Below are positions 22,220 through 36,482 of a stretch of DNA of 64,000 bases, piece by piece; position 1 is the first letter of the stretch; every line of letters begins with the position of its first letter. The DNA comes from Amycolatopsis oliviviridis (GTDB taxonomy: Bacteria; Actinomycetota; Actinomycetes; Mycobacteriales; Pseudonocardiaceae). The notes below the pieces were generated by a model. That model saw nothing but the letters and a program-made list of their open reading frames with translations, searched no databases and was not told the DNA's origin. Position numbers and translations under genes: made by a program. Location of the stretch: positions 558,001-622,000 of the forward strand of contig NZ_BNAY01000002.1 of the NCBI RefSeq assembly GCF_014654365.1, in the 5' to 3' direction.

Positions 22220-22728
22220 CAGGCACCTCCCTTGATGTCGTTGCGAGTGTCTTGCAAAGCTTCGATCCACTGTGGATAGTCGTCGACGTCGTCGCCGCGG
22301 AATCCGGTGTCCAGTTCGACGTCCCCGGCCAGCCAGGTGACGACGAGCAGCGCGTCGATGCCCATCACCTTCCCGGCCATCCCCTTGTCCTTGCGGACGC
22401 CGGTGACCGAGGCGCGTGGGATCCAGAAGTCCGGGGCGCCGCCGCGTTCGATGGCGATGCCGTCTTCGTGCAGGCGCCAGACCGCGCCGGTGCGGAGGCC
22501 GGCGCCGCGGGTGACCACGCGCTCCTGCCAGTGCCCCGCCGTCGTCGTGCTGATGTAGACGCCGGTCGACTCGAGCGACGCCTCGCCGGGTTCGGCGGGG
22601 ATCTCGGCGAACGGCGGCACCTGGACGCTCTGCGTCCGGGACTTGCGCCGCCAGCCGCGCCACATCAGGAAGACGCAGAGGAGGAAGAAGGCGAAGACCG
22701 CCAGGGTCAGCAGGATCCGGTCGCTCAT
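22219..22728 (-). CDS. Membrane-anchored protein of the pyr operon (Rv1382-like)
   Basis: 169 residues: one N-terminal membrane helix ([21 protein letters not shown]) followed by a soluble part with [28 protein letters not shown] and [23 protein letters not shown], resembling a bacterial PH-like fold. It lies between pyrC and carA, the place of Rv1382 in M. tuberculosis, with ATGA/TGATG overlaps on both sides. The conserved position in the operon suggests a link with pyrimidine synthesis, but no function is known. Confidence 0.8.
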   Translation of the reverse strand: MSDRILLTLAVFAFFLLCVFLMWRGWRRKSRTQSVQVPPFAEIPAEPGEASLESTGVYISTTTAGHWQERVVTRGAGLRTGAVWRLHEDGIAIERGGAPDFWIPRASVTGVRKDKGMAGKVMGIDALLVVTWLAGDVELDTGFRGDDVDDYPQWIEALQDTRNDIKGGA

Positions 22729-24013
22729 GATGCGATCTTCCCTTCCCGCGCGGTGATCCGCCCGCGCAGCAACGTCGCCGTCACCACGCCGGGGAGCCGC
22801 ATTCCTTCGTACGGGGTGTTGGCCGCGATACTCGCGAACTCCGCGCCGCGCACGGTCCATTCGGTGTCCGGGTCGACCAGCGTCAGGTTCGCCGGTTCGC
22901 CGACCTCGATCGGACGGCCGTGGTCGGACAGGTTCCCGATCTCGGCGGGCCGTTCGCTCATCACCCGCGCGACACCGCGCCAGTCCAGCAGGCCGGTGCG
23001 GACCATGGTCTCGACCACGATCGACAGCGCGGTCTGGAGACCGAGCATGCCGGGCCGGGCCGAACTCCACTCGCAGTCCTTGTCCTGGACCGCGTGCGGC
23101 GCGTGGTCGGTGGCGACGCAGTCGATGACGCCCTCGGCCAGCGCGGCGCGCAGCTTCTCGGCGTCGGACTCGGTGCGCAGCGGCGGGTTGACCTTGTTGA
23201 CCGGGTCGTAGGTCGCGAGCCGCTCGTCGGTCAGCAGCAGGTGGTGCGGCGTGACCTCGGCCGAGACCTTGGTGCCGCGGTCCTTGGCCCACTTCAAGAT
23301 GTCGGCGGTGCCCGATGTCGAGACGTGGCAGACGTGCAGCCGCGCGTTCGCGTGCTGGGCGAGCAGGCAGTCGCGGGCCACGATCGACTCCTCCGCCGAA
23401 GCGGGCCAGCCGGTGTAGCCCAGGCGCGCGGCCTGCTCGCCTTCGTGCGCCTGCGCGCCGACGGTCAGCCGCGGCTCCTCGGCGTGCTGGGCGATGACCA
23501 CGCCGAGCGCCGTCGAGTACTCCAGCGCGCGGCGCATGAGCAGCGGATCCGCGACGCAGAGGCCGTCGTCGGAGAAGACCTTCACCTGGGCCTCGGATTT
23601 CGCCATGGTGCCCAGTTCGGCGAGCTTCTCGCCCTTGAGGCCCACGGTGACCGCGCCGACCGGGTGCACGTCGACCAGCCCGGCCTCCTGGCCGCGCCGC
23701 CACACGTGGTCGACGATCACCGCGTTGTCGGCCACCGGGTCGGTGTTGGCCATGGCGAACACCGCCGTGTAGCCGCCGAGCGCGGCCGCGGCCGAACCGG
23801 TGGCGATGGTCTCGGTGTCCTCGCGGCCGGGTTCGCGCAGGTGGGTGTGCAGGTCGACGAAACCGGGGAGCAGCACCTGGCCGCCCGCGTCGATCACCTC
23901 GGCGCCTTCGGGGGCGTCCAAGGCACCGATGTCGGTGATGACCCCGTCCTCGACGAGCACGTCGACCGGGTCGCCCTCGCCGTAGGGTCGGGCGCCCTTG
24001 ATCAGGACGGTGG

Positions 24014-24017
<4 letters not shown>
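22725..24017 (-). CDS. pyrC: Dihydroorotase
   Basis: Zinc amidohydrolase making dihydroorotate, 430 residues, type I. Metal-binding [14 protein letters not shown] near residue 60, then [17 protein letters not shown] and the catalytic Asp in [12 protein letters not shown]. The GTG at 24017 overlaps the pyrB stop (GTGA); the longer frame continuing upstream is antisense-free overlap with pyrB and rejected. Confidence 0.96.
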
Positions 24018-26288
<2,271 letters not shown>

Positions 26289-26318
26289 ATGGTCCATCGC
26301 GCGACCGGAAACGCGTCT

Positions 26319-26349
26319 ACGGGCCGTGCCTTGGCAAGGCACGGCCCGT
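26319..26349. terminator. Bidirectional terminator between bldD and nusB
   Basis: Near-continuous stem ACGGGCCGTGCCTTG and its complement with almost no loop, followed by TT on the plus strand. It lies 30 bases after the bldD stop and serves the convergent nusB side as well. Confidence 0.8.
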
Positions 26350-26451
26350 TAACATGAAGGCGGCCCGCAGCCGCGTTTCCGGGGCCTGACGGCCAAAACG
26401 CGCGACTCCAAAAGATCAAAAGACCTTGGTCACCTGATCGTGGTCACCTTG

Positions 26452-26916
26452 TCAGAGGACCGCTCGGAGACGGTCGGCGATCGTGCCGATGCGGCCCAGC
26501 ACGCCGTTGACGAACCGCGGCGAGTCGTCGGTCGACAGCTCCTTCGCCAGCCCGACGGCCTCGTCGATGGCGACCGGGTCCGGCACGTCTTCGGCCCACA
26601 GGAGCTCGTAGACGCCGACCCGCAGCACCGCGAGATCCACCGGCGGCATCCGGTCCAGCGTCCAGCCCTGAGCGTGCTCGGACAGCAGCTCGTCGATCGC
26701 GGCCTTGCGTCCGGTGACGCCCTCGACCAGCGAGATCGTGTAGTCCGCGATCGGGTCGACCTCGACCGAACCGACCCTGTCCGCCAGCAGCGTCACCGCG
26801 TCGGCACCGCGCTGGGCGGCCTCGTACATCATCTCGACGGCACGCTTGCGGGCCTGCCGGCGGCTGATCGGCCCGCCGCGATTCGGCGACTTGCCGGTTT
26901 TGTCTGAGCCTGCCAT
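26452..26916 (-). CDS. nusB: Transcription antitermination factor NusB
   Basis: 154 residues of all-helical RNA-binding fold: SRRQARKRAVEMMYEAAQRG, WTLDRMPPVDLAVLRVGVYELLW, DEAVGLAKELSTDDSPRFVNGVLGRI. Works with NusE at boxA in rRNA operons. Its ATG shares a base with the efp stop (TGATG), so pepQ-efp-nusB read as one unit, as in many actinobacteria. Confidence 0.96.
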   Translation of the reverse strand: MAGSDKTGKSPNRGGPISRRQARKRAVEMMYEAAQRGADAVTLLADRVGSVEVDPIADYTISLVEGVTGRKAAIDELLSEHAQGWTLDRMPPVDLAVLRVGVYELLWAEDVPDPVAIDEAVGLAKELSTDDSPRFVNGVLGRIGTIADRLRAVL

Positions 26917-27479
26917 CAGCTGGAGACGCGGCCCAGGTAGCGGCCGTCACGGGTGTCGACCTTGATCTTCTCGCCGGTGGTGAGGAACAGCGGCACCTGG
27001 ATCTCGGCGCCGGTCTCCAGGGTGGCCGGCTTGGTGCCACCGGTGGACCGGTCGCCCTGCAGGCCGGGGTCGGTGTGCTGAACGATCAGCTCGACCGAGG
27101 TCGGCAGCTCGATGTACAGCGGGACACCCTCGTGCACCGCGACCTGGACCTCGAAGTTCTCAAGCAGGTAGTTCGCGTTGTCGCCGACGGTCTCGGCCAG
27201 CACGGTGATCTGGTCGTAGGTCTCCGCGTCCATGAACACGAAGTCCGCGCCGTCCTTGTACAGGTACGTCATGTTGCGGCGGTCGACGGTGGCCGTATCG
27301 ACCTTCGTGCCCGCGTTGAAGGTCTTGTCGACGACCTTGCCGGTCAGCACGTGCTTGAGCGTGGTGCGGACGAACGCGCCGCCCTTGCCCGGCTTGACGT
27401 GCTGGAACGCGGTGACGGTCCAGAGCTGGCCGTCGAGGTTGAGGACGAGCCCGTTCTTCAGGTCGTTGGTGGTGGCCAC
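26916..27479 (-). CDS. efp: Elongation factor P
   Basis: 187 residues that relieve ribosome stalling at proline runs. Domain I has [19 protein letters not shown] and the tip Lys in [12 protein letters not shown] (Lys about 32), domains II/III the OB folds with [15 protein letters not shown] and the terminal [17 protein letters not shown]. The GTG at 27479 gives the usual N-terminus; the longer frame overlapping pepQ is rejected. No EpmA/B-type modification genes are present here. Confidence 0.95.
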   Translation of the reverse strand: MATTNDLKNGLVLNLDGQLWTVTAFQHVKPGKGGAFVRTTLKHVLTGKVVDKTFNAGTKVDTATVDRRNMTYLYKDGADFVFMDAETYDQITVLAETVGDNANYLLENFEVQVAVHEGVPLYIELPTSVELIVQHTDPGLQGDRSTGGTKPATLETGAEIQVPLFLTTGEKIKVDTRDGRYLGRVSS

Positions 27480-27517
27480 GAGTGTGCAGTCTCCTGTGTC
27501 GATCTTCCGGGCCGTCG

Positions 27518-28609
27518 TCAGACGACCACGAGTTCCTTGGTGCTCAGCGTGAGGAGTTCGGGCGTACCTTCCCGCACGACCAGCGTGTCCTCGATGCGCA
27601 CGCCTCCGCGTCCGGGCAGATACACACCAGGCTCGACGGTGACGGCCATACCGGCGGACAGTGTACCGACGCCGGTGGTGGCGAGGCTGGGCGCCTCGTG
27701 CACCTGCAGTCCGACGCCGTGGCCGAGACCGTGGCCGAACTCCTCGCCGCGCCCCGCGTCGACGATCACCCCACGCGCCGCTTTGTCCACTTCGGACACT
27801 TCGGCGCCGGGGAGGACCGCGTCGCAGCCCGCCGCCTGCGCGCGCTGGACCAGCTCGTAGACCTCCTCCTGCCACGCCGCGGGCTTGCCGATGACGAACG
27901 TGCGAGTCATGTCGGAGTGGTAGCCGTCGACCGTGGCGCCGAAGTCGATCTTGACGAACCCGCCGGTCGCGAGCACGGCCGAGGTGGGCCGGTGGTGCGG
28001 GATCGCGGAGTTGGCGCCCGCCGCGACGATCGTGTCGAACGAGGGCCCCGTCGACCCGTGGCCGAGCATGCGATTCTCGAGGTCGCGGGCGACGTCCAGC
28101 TCGGTACGGCCCGGCCGGAGCCCACCGGCGGACACCAGGTCCTCCAGCGCCCTGTCGGCCGCCGCGCACGCCTGGCGCAGCGCCTCGATCTCCTGCTCGT
28201 CCTTCACCAGCCGCAGCTGCTCGACCAGGCCGGGCGTCCGGACCAGCTCGACGCGGTCGAAGCGCACCTTGAGGTCCTCGTGCTGCTCGACACTCACGTG
28301 CTGGCTCTCGAACCCGGTCTTGCCGAGCTTCTGCCCGGCCGCCAGATCGGCGAGCTTGGCCGCGCTCGCGCGGTCCAGCACCCGTTCGAGATCGGGGACC
28401 TCGGTCGCCGACTGGACCGTGTAGCGGCCGTCGGTGCAGAAGATCGTCTTGTCGTCCCCGCTCTCGTGGACGAGGAGAGCGGCGTTGGACCCGGTGAAGC
28501 CGGTCAGGTACCTGATGTTGAGCAGGTCCGTGACCAGCAGCGCGTCCACCCCGGAGTCGGCCAGCAGGGAACGCAGCGCCGCGCGGCGGCGAGAGAAGTA
28601 TTCACGCAC
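27518..28609 (-). CDS. pepQ: Xaa-Pro dipeptidase / aminopeptidase P family
   Basis: Metallopeptidase (M24B) cleaving X-Pro bonds, 363 residues. N-terminal creatinase-like domain (1-125), C-terminal pita-bread fold with metal ligands visible in [19 protein letters not shown] (two Asp), [14 protein letters not shown] (His) and [17 protein letters not shown] (two Glu). I chose GTG 28609: it has no SD, but CATAAT lies exactly 6 bases upstream, so the mRNA is probably leaderless. Conserved next to aroQ/efp in mycobacteria. Confidence 0.9.
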   Translation of the reverse strand: MREYFSRRRAALRSLLADSGVDALLVTDLLNIRYLTGFTGSNAALLVHESGDDKTIFCTDGRYTVQSATEVPDLERVLDRASAAKLADLAAGQKLGKTGFESQHVSVEQHEDLKVRFDRVELVRTPGLVEQLRLVKDEQEIEALRQACAAADRALEDLVSAGGLRPGRTELDVARDLENRMLGHGSTGPSFDTIVAAGANSAIPHHRPTSAVLATGGFVKIDFGATVDGYHSDMTRTFVIGKPAAWQEEVYELVQRAQAAGCDAVLPGAEVSEVDKAARGVIVDAGRGEEFGHGLGHGVGLQVHEAPSLATTGVGTLSAGMAVTVEPGVYLPGRGGVRIEDTLVVREGTPELLTLSTKELVVV

Positions 28610-28615
28610 TGTCGC

Positions 28616-28621
28616 ATTATG
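28616..28621 (-). promoter_or_regulatory. -10 element giving a leaderless pepQ mRNA
   Basis: CATAAT on the minus strand ends 6 bases before the GTG, so transcription would start at the first codon. The -35 (GAGACG, 17 bases upstream) is a partial match. Confidence 0.5.
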
Positions 28622-28838
28622 TCGCGCGCTTACGGAAACGTCTCGCAGGGCGCGGCCCCGTACGGAACTCACGTGAACGAGCAAGGGCGCCCTGCAATCC
28701 GTTTCCGTGGGCCTCCGGCCCGAAAGAGGGCGCGCGACGGTGAAGTCTTCTCGTCGCGCTGACGCGCTTCCGAGAAGACGGTCCGCCGGTCACCTGCGGC
28801 GGTCCCGTTGGCTAGGTGGCTCCATGGCGAGGCGGTGC

Positions 28839-28891
28839 CGCGTGAAGGCCCCCTTCCCTCGGCTGAGCCGCGTGAAGGGGGCCTTCACGCG
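28839..28891. repeat. Family 1 palindrome
   Basis: 18-bp perfect arms beginning CGCGTGAAGGCCCCCTTC and its complement, loop about 17 bases. Core AAGGCCCCCTT as in the other copies. Confidence 0.85.
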
Positions 28892-28940
28892 CGGTCGTTG
28901 TGGCTGCTGGTGCACCTGAGGCCAACGTGGCGGGTCCCGA

Positions 28941-28997
28941 AGTACATGAAGGCCCCCTTCACGTACCTAGGCGCAAGCAAGGGGGCCTTCATGTACT
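28941..28997. repeat. Family 1 palindrome, paired copy of 57469-57523
   Basis: Arms AGTACATGAAGGCCCCC and complement (17 bp perfect). The loop contains GTACCTAGGCGCAAG, whose reverse complement is the loop of the element at 57469-57523 nearly exactly. The two are therefore copies in opposite orientation. Confidence 0.9.
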
Positions 28998-29046
28998 GGG
29001 GACAGGTCGCCTGGCCGACCCGGCGTGAGAGTCGCTACTGGCGAGT

Positions 29047-29052
29047 TAAACT
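29047..29052 (+). promoter_or_regulatory. -10 element giving a leaderless mRNA for the small membrane protein
   Basis: TAAACT ends 6 bases before the ATG at 29059; no SD is present. No clear -35. Confidence 0.45.
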
Positions 29053-29058
29053 CCCCCA

Positions 29059-29526
29059 ATGGCACCGTGGCTGACTCGTGGACTCGTGATGGCGCTGCTG
29101 CACGGCGCGGCCGTCACCGTGCTGGCCAAGTACGAGGTCTTCAACCCCACCGACAAGACCCTCTTCACCTCTCTCGCCCTCGCCGTCCTGGTCGGCGCGG
29201 CGGCGGGCTGGAGCGCGGTGGACGCCTGGCAGGACAAACCCGAACGCGGCAAGAACTGGTTCATCGCGGCGCTGATCGCCGGTCCGGTCTCCGGCGTGCT
29301 GTACGTGATCGGCCGCGCGGTGTTCGTCGACCAGACCGGCGCCTCCGAGCTCGGCGGCGCGCTCACCGGCGGTGCCGCCTTCTCGGCCCTGCTGGTGCTG
29401 ATCCCGGCCGGGCTCGGCCTGTTCGTCGGCGGCCTGATCGCCAAGAAGGCCCCGGAAGACGACCAGGACGAGGACGAAGCTCAGCCCGCGAGCGGGAAGC
29501 CTGCCGGGAAGCCGTCCCAGGCCTGA
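29059..29526 (+). CDS. Small integral membrane protein (B-4DMT-like, four helices)
   Basis: 155 residues with four hydrophobic segments at about 7-24, 38-52, 67-85 and 100-127, then a hydrophilic tail rich in Asp/Glu/Lys/Pro. Sequence resembles the short B-4DMT family seen in actinobacteria, for which transport is assumed but unproven. No SD; ATG 29059 is 6 bases after a TAAACT -10. The last 46 bases overlap the 3' end of the convergent lipoprotein gene. Confidence 0.75.
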   Translation: MAPWLTRGLVMALLHGAAVTVLAKYEVFNPTDKTLFTSLALAVLVGAAAGWSAVDAWQDKPERGKNWFIAALIAGPVSGVLYVIGRAVFVDQTGASELGGALTGGAAFSALLVLIPAGLGLFVGGLIAKKAPEDDQDEDEAQPASGKPAGKPSQA

Positions 29527-31004
29527 TCGCTGATCTCCTCGACGGTCGAGTCGTTCAGCCCCGCCGCGCCCGCGTCCGGCAGCACGTAGAGCTTGCCGTC
29601 GAGCACCACGCCGTACCCGCGGCCCGGCGCGCGCACCATTTTCGCCCCGGCGCTCAAGCGCGCGGCCTGCGGGAACCTGTCGACGACCTTGAGCCGCTGG
29701 TCCAGCACCTCGCCCGCGAGCGCCGCCGCCACCGAGCGCCGGTCGACCCGGACCAGCGCGCCGTCGGCGACCAGGTCGATGGTCCGCTGCGGCGAAGGCA
29801 TCGCGACGCCTTCGAACGAGGTCCGGATCCGGGCGTCGCCGTCGCAGGCCCCCGAACCGCGGACGTCCAGGCCGAAATGCTTGAGGTCGGTCGGCGCCCC
29901 CGCGCCGCCGACGATCGTGGCGCGGACGACGTCGAACGGGACCCGGTCGCAGACGTCGCCCGAGGAGAGCGGCGCGTGCCCGTCGGGCCGCCGGACCAGG
30001 CCGGGGCCCTCCTTCCACGCGCCGGGGATGATCGCCGGCCGGTACGGCCGCGCGGTGAAGTCCTTGGTCCAGAAGGTGAGCGTGGTGCCGGTGTCGGTCT
30101 CGTGCGCGATCACGAAAGCGTCGAGCGCGCCGACCCACATCAGGTCGGTGCTGAACCCGTCGACCAGCGAGCGCGTGCGCGGCGAGATGGTGCTGGGTTT
30201 GGCGACGAAGCCCTGCTCCCCCAGCGTCTCCACGCCCTGGGTGAACGCCGCGTCCTTGGCGCGGAGCAGGAACTGACCGGCGCCGTTCCACCCGGCGCCC
30301 TTGGCCGTGGTGTCGGTGAACAGCACGTAGAACCAGCCGTCGAGGTATACCGCCGACGGCTGACCCGCGCCGTAGACGTTGGCCCGGTGCACGTCGTGCG
30401 CGGGCCCGATGATCGGCTGCCCGCCCGCCGCGCGGGTCCAGGTGACCCCGTCCGGGCTGGTGGCGAGCCCGATCGAGTTGCCGAGCGCGTGATCGCCCGC
30501 CGCGCCGGTGTAATACATGTAGTAGGTCGAGCCGACCTTGATCACCGACGGATCACAGGTGTGCATCCCGTCGAAACCGCCGGGCGCGCCGGAGAACACC
30601 GCCGCCGGGCCTCCACCGGACGGGCCCTTGAACGGACCGTCGATCGACGGCGACTGCGCGTAGAGGACGTCGTCACCGGGCGGCTGGGCGCTGCCGTACT
30701 GGCTGCACCACCACATCTTGAGTTTGCCGCCGTCCCGCATCACGGTCGGGCTGTAGTTGTAGACCGCGTCCTGATCGCCCGCGCCCACCACGCCGCCACT
30801 GGCCCGCGGATCGCTCGTCGCGAGCTCGACGTCCATCGGCCGCGGCTTCTCCTTGGGCGGCTGCTGGGCTCCGCCTATCCCGCCGCCCTTGCCATCGGCC
30901 TGGGACTGGACGTTCCCGTCGCTGCACGCCATGAGGACCGCGCCGGCCGAGAGGAAGGCCACCACGAGACGGGCGGGTCGCCGACCCCCACGAAAAAGGC
31001 GCAT
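29481..31004 (-). CDS. Lipoprotein with glycosidase-like five-bladed propeller
   Basis: 507 residues. Lipoprotein signal with lipobox LMAC (MRLFRGGRRPARLVVAF then AVLMACSDG), a Gly/Lys/Pro spacer, then repeats typical of GH43/GH68-like propellers: VYNYSPTVMRDGGKLKMWWC, DPSVIKVGSTYYMYYTG, GLATSPDGVTWTRA, GQPSAVYLDGWFYVLFTD. A glycan- or arabinan-binding or -cleaving surface protein is likely; catalytic residues cannot be fixed by eye. A TACACT hexamer 8 bases before the ATG suggests an almost leaderless mRNA. Convergent 46-bp overlap with the upstream membrane gene. Confidence 0.72.
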   Translation of the reverse strand: MRLFRGGRRPARLVVAFLSAGAVLMACSDGNVQSQADGKGGGIGGAQQPPKEKPRPMDVELATSDPRASGGVVGAGDQDAVYNYSPTVMRDGGKLKMWWCSQYGSAQPPGDDVLYAQSPSIDGPFKGPSGGGPAAVFSGAPGGFDGMHTCDPSVIKVGSTYYMYYTGAAGDHALGNSIGLATSPDGVTWTRAAGGQPIIGPAHDVHRANVYGAGQPSAVYLDGWFYVLFTDTTAKGAGWNGAGQFLLRAKDAAFTQGVETLGEQGFVAKPSTISPRTRSLVDGFSTDLMWVGALDAFVIAHETDTGTTLTFWTKDFTARPYRPAIIPGAWKEGPGLVRRPDGHAPLSSGDVCDRVPFDVVRATIVGGAGAPTDLKHFGLDVRGSGACDGDARIRTSFEGVAMPSPQRTIDLVADGALVRVDRRSVAAALAGEVLDQRLKVVDRFPQAARLSAGAKMVRAPGRGYGVVLDGKLYVLPDAGAAGLNDSTVEEISDQAWDGFPAGFPLAG

Positions 31005-31025
31005 GATGGCCGAGTGTAGCGAGAC

Positions 31026-31948
31026 TTAACCCAGCCGGGTGACATCAGTCCCCGGGAGGGCGACCAATTCCACTTCGAAGCCATCGATGTTTTCGAGGTA
31101 GGCGGCGTAGTGGTGATCACCCCCCGCATTCGGATACTTGTCCGCGAACATCGCCGACCAGCCGTGTTCGAGCGCCTTCGAAGCCAGTTCGTCCACCCGA
31201 TCGGGGGACTCGACGTGCAGGGCGAGGTGGTTCAGGCCGGGCGCGGTCCGCTCGTGCTTTTCGCCGCTGAGCGCGGGAGAACGCTCGACGACGAGGTACG
31301 TCGCGCCGTGCTTCCAGCTGACGCCTGCGGGCCAGCGCTGGAACTCACGCCAGCCGAGTTCGCCGAGCAGCCAGCCCCAGCTCTCCTCCGCGCGGGCGAG
31401 ATCCGGCACCCACAGTTCGATGTGATGGGTCTTGCCGTGGTCCGAGGGCAGTGCGACGAATACGCGATGCGGGCCACTGCCGTAGTGCTCGCCGCCGCCG
31501 ACGTCCAGGAAACCCAAGCGCCGCACCAGGTTCTGACTGGCCACATTGGACTCGCCGACCAGCGCCCACACCGACGAAAGGCCGAGCCCGACGAGTCCGT
31601 GCTCCAGCAGGGCACGCGCGGCCTCGGTCGCCAGCCCCTGTCCGCCGTGCGCTCGCGACAGGTAATAGCCGATCTCCGGGACGTCACCCGGCAATTCCGC
31701 CGACGGCCGCAGATGCGCGAGGCCGATGACCTCACCGTCACGTTCGATCGTCCAGTGCCCCATCCCCGCCGGGCCGTCGTAGGCCAGCCTGCGGCCGACC
31801 ATTTCGCGGATCTGGTCCGGCTCGGTCAGCGGGACCGCGAAATGCGCGCTCAGCGCCGGGTCGGCGAAAAGCTTGACGATCGCCTCGGTGTCGGCCTCGG
31901 TCAGCGCGCGCAGCCGCAGCCGCGCGGTCTCGATCCCGGGCGGGTTGT

Positions 31949-31952
<4 letters not shown>
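31026..31952 (-). CDS. GNAT acetyltransferase fused to a VOC/glyoxalase domain
   Basis: 308 residues, two unrelated domains. Residues about 8-170 are a RimJ/RimL-type N-acetyltransferase ([62 protein letters not shown]). From about 178 a glyoxalase/bleomycin-resistance-like domain follows ([56 protein letters not shown]). Such a fusion may couple small-molecule binding or detoxification to acetylation; the substrate is unknown. The ATG overlaps the aroQ stop (ATGA), so it is the last gene of the aro operon. Confidence 0.85.
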
Positions 31953-33913
<1,961 letters not shown>

Positions 33914-33917
<4 letters not shown>

Positions 33918-34438
33918 GCTCGTTCCTTGCCGATCTCGGCCAGCCCGATGAGGGCGGCCTCGACGACCTCGTCGGCGGTCAGCTGGTCGGTCTCGATCTC
34001 GAACGTGGCCACCTCGCGGTACACGGGCAGCCGCGCGTCGAGCAGCGCCTTGTAGGTGGCGCGGGGGTTCACCCCGGCCAGCAGCGGGCGCGCGGTCGAC
34101 AGGCCGGCGCGCTGCACGCCCGCGGCCATCCCGACGTTGAGGAAGACCACGGTGTGCCCGGCCAGCCGCTCCCGGGTGCCCGGGGTGATCGGCGCTCCCC
34201 CGCCCAGCGAGAGGACGCCGTCGTGTTCGGACAGCGCCTTCGCGACCATCTCCTCTTCCAGCGCGCGGAAGGCGGGCTCGCCCTCCTCGGCGAAGATGTC
34301 GGTGATGGGCTTGCCCGCACTGGCGACGATGTCGTCGTCGCTGTCGCGGAAGGCGAGCCCGAGCCGGGCGGCGAGCGCCGGGCCGACCGTGCTCTTGCCC
34401 GAGCCCGGCGGCCCGATGATCACCGCGTGAGGAGTCAC
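33914..34438 (-). CDS. aroK: Shikimate kinase
   Basis: 174 residues. P-loop [17 protein letters not shown], shikimate-binding [36 protein letters not shown] and the lid ARPLL. Overlaps aroC by 4 bases (ATGA type) upstream and the lipoprotein gene downstream. Confidence 0.96.
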
Positions 34439-35622
34439 CAGCGCTCCTCGAGCGCCTTCAGGTAGGCCTCGGCGTTGCGCTTGCCCTCGGCCAGCGAGTC
34501 GCCGCCGAACTTCTCCAGCGCGGCGTCCGCGAGGATCAGCGCGACCACCGACTCCAGCACGACACCGGCGCGGGGCACCGCGCAGACGTCGGAACGCTGG
34601 TGGATGGCGACCGCGGGCTCACCGGTGGTGACGTCCACAGTGGACAGTGCTTTGGGGACGGTCGAAATCGGCTTCATGGCGACGCGCACGCGCAGCGGCT
34701 CGCCGTTGGTGATGCCGCCTTCGAGGCCGCCCGCGCGGTTGGACCGGCGGGTCACGCCGACCGGACCGGTGCCGCGGTCGATCTCGTCGTGGGCCTGGCT
34801 GCCCCAGCGCTGGGCCGTGGTGAAGCCGTCGCCGACCTCCACGCCCTTCATCGCCTGGACGCCCATGAGCGCTCCGGCGAGGCGGGCGTCGAGCCTGCGG
34901 TCCCAGTGGACGTGCGAGCCGAGGCCCGGCGGCAGGCCGTAGGCGATCACCTCGATCACGCCGCCGACGGTGTCACCCGCCTTCCGCACGGCGTCGACCT
35001 CGGCGACCATGGCGTCGGTCCCCTCCTGGCCGAAGGCGCGGACCGGGCTCTCGTCGATGGCGGGCAGGTCCGACGGCACGGGCAGCGGGCCCTCCGGCGC
35101 CGAAGCACCGCCGATGGACACGACGTGGCTGAGGATCTCGACCCCGAGCAGCTGCTTGAGGTACGCGCGGGCCACGGTGCCGAGCGCCGTGCGGGACGCG
35201 GTCTCGCGGGCGCTCGCGCGCTCCAGCACCGGACGGGCCTCGGGGAAGCCGTACTTCTGCATGCCGGGCAGATCCGCGTGGCCGGGCCGGGGCCGGGTCA
35301 GCGGCTCGTTGCGCGCCAGGCCTTCGAGCTCCTCGGCGGGCACGGGATCGGCCGACATGACCTTCTCCCACTTGGGCCACTCGGCGTTCTCGATCTGGAC
35401 CGCGACGGGACCACCCTGGGTGAGCCCGTGCCGGACCCCGCCGGTGAACTCGATGTGATCGGTCTCGAAGCCCATCCGGGGGCTACGGCCGAAGCCGAGC
35501 CTCCGTCGCGCGAGCTGTTCGCTCACCTCGGCGGTGGTGACCTCGACCCCGGCGGGCATCCCTTCCAGGATGGCGGCGAGGGCGGGTCCGTGCGATTCCC
35601 CTGCGGTTATCCAGCGCAACAC
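34435..35622 (-). CDS. aroC: Chorismate synthase
   Basis: Final step of the shikimate pathway, FMN-dependent, 395 residues. [69 protein letters not shown] and the C-terminal [19 protein letters not shown]. The GTG at 35622 is the best start; no SD sits at normal distance, and a perfect 6-bp dyad lies directly before it. First gene of the aroC-aroK-lipoprotein-aroB-aroQ-GNAT/VOC operon. Confidence 0.94.
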   Translation of the reverse strand: MLRWITAGESHGPALAAILEGMPAGVEVTTAEVSEQLARRRLGFGRSPRMGFETDHIEFTGGVRHGLTQGGPVAVQIENAEWPKWEKVMSADPVPAEELEGLARNEPLTRPRPGHADLPGMQKYGFPEARPVLERASARETASRTALGTVARAYLKQLLGVEILSHVVSIGGASAPEGPLPVPSDLPAIDESPVRAFGQEGTDAMVAEVDAVRKAGDTVGGVIEVIAYGLPPGLGSHVHWDRRLDARLAGALMGVQAMKGVEVGDGFTTAQRWGSQAHDEIDRGTGPVGVTRRSNRAGGLEGGITNGEPLRVRVAMKPISTVPKALSTVDVTTGEPAVAIHQRSDVCAVPRAGVVLESVVALILADAALEKFGGDSLAEGKRNAEAYLKALEERW

Positions 35623-35623
35623 C

Positions 35624-35638
35624 TGACAGATCCTGTCA
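35624..35638. promoter_or_regulatory. Dyad immediately upstream of aroC
   Basis: TGACAG-ATC-CTGTCA, perfect 6-bp arms, one base before the GTG of aroC. Position suits an operator or a small hairpin at the 5' end of the aro transcript. Confidence 0.4.
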
Positions 35639-35669
35639 CAACCTCCTCTCCGTCCCAGGACAGGCCGGG

Positions 35670-36275
35670 CTATCCCGGACCGGGTCCGGCGAAGACGGCG
35701 AGCGCCCACGCCGCGACCAGGAGACCGGGCCCGTGCGGCACCGCGGGATGCCGGGGCCCGCCCACCGCGAGCGCCACGCTCAGCAGCGCCGCGGCGACGG
35801 CGCCGAGCACGATCGACGGCCAGCCCGTCGCGGCCAGGACCGCGCCGAGGCTCCCGGCGAGCTTCACGTCCCCCGCGCCGAGCGAACGCGGCGACAGCGC
35901 GTGGACGAGCGCGTGCGCCCCGCCGAAGACCAGCGCGCCCAGCACGGCCCGCCAGGCGATGGCCGCCCCTCCCCCGTACGCGGCGACCGCCAGCGCGGCG
36001 GCCAGCGCCGGGTACGCGGACAGGGTCAGGACGTCGGGCAGGCGGCGGTACTTGAGATCGGCGAGCGCCAGCGGGACGGCGAAGACGGTCAGCACGGCGG
36101 GGACCGCGAGCCACCACGACGGCCAGGCACCCGCCTGGTACCGGAGGCAGACCACGACGAGGGCCGCCGCCGTGATGGCGGCCGCCCAAGCCGTCACCGG
36201 CGCGCCGGCCCGGCGCAGGCAGGAGCGTGTGGCGAGCGTCGATCCGGCGCCCGCCACCGCGAAGGCGATCGGCAT
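35670..36275 (-). CDS. Prepilin peptidase / A24 family leader peptidase
   Basis: Polytopic membrane aspartic peptidase, 201 residues, with several hydrophobic helices. Two catalytic Asp motifs are seen: [12 protein letters not shown] and [14 protein letters not shown] (GxGD). It lacks the N-terminal methylase domain, as in short actinobacterial TadV/CpaA-like forms. A homologue lies beside aroE in M. tuberculosis (Rv2551c). ATG 36275 was preferred; an upstream ATG (36347) would add 24 hydrophilic residues. No pilin genes are in the window. Confidence 0.85.
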   Translation of the reverse strand: MPIAFAVAGAGSTLATRSCLRRAGAPVTAWAAAITAAALVVVCLRYQAGAWPSWWLAVPAVLTVFAVPLALADLKYRRLPDVLTLSAYPALAAALAVAAYGGGAAIAWRAVLGALVFGGAHALVHALSPRSLGAGDVKLAGSLGAVLAATGWPSIVLGAVAAALLSVALAVGGPRHPAVPHGPGLLVAAWALAVFAGPGPG

Positions 36276-36363
36276 GAACACAAGATCAAGAGTGCGCCCG
36301 TCGCGTTCGGTGAGGCAAGGATTTCTTTTCGTGACAGGGACTTTCACGCACTTTTCGGCAGAC

Positions 36364-36393
36364 CTCGCGCAATTAGTCGACTACTTGCGCGAG
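36364..36393. repeat. 30-bp near-perfect palindrome with extra direct half-site
   Basis: CTCGCGCAA ... TTGCGCGAG around TAGTCGACTA; 28 of 30 positions are symmetric. A further TGCGCGAG copy follows at 36398-36405, giving three half-sites. Confidence 0.85.
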
Positions 36394-36419
36394 TACCTGC
36401 GCGAGGTCCAGGCGTGGGC

Positions 36420-36465
36420 TGAAGGGGCCTTTCACCGCATGCCATGCGGTGAAAGCGTCCTTCAG
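36420..36465. repeat. Family 1 palindrome
   Basis: GAAGGGGCCTTTCACCGCATG pairs imperfectly with CATGCGGTGAAAGCGTCCTTC. A decayed direct copy of the same element is at 36645-36686. Confidence 0.75.
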
Positions 36466-36482
36466 GACCTTTGGCACCCACT

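Larger units (their letters stand above)
28610..29058. other. Gene-free divergent region between pepQ and the small membrane protein
   Basis: 449 bases without a supported gene. It holds both leaderless-type promoters at its ends and three inverted repeats: GTCTTCTCG/CGAGAAGAC (28745-28779) and two family 1 palindromes (28839-28891, 28941-28997). Unlike other copies, these are upstream rather than downstream of the flanking genes. Short open frames here have no recognisable content. Confidence 0.7.

Noticed and set aside
28610..29058. Short frames between pepQ and the membrane protein
   Set aside because: They overlap hairpins and have no SD or recognisable content.
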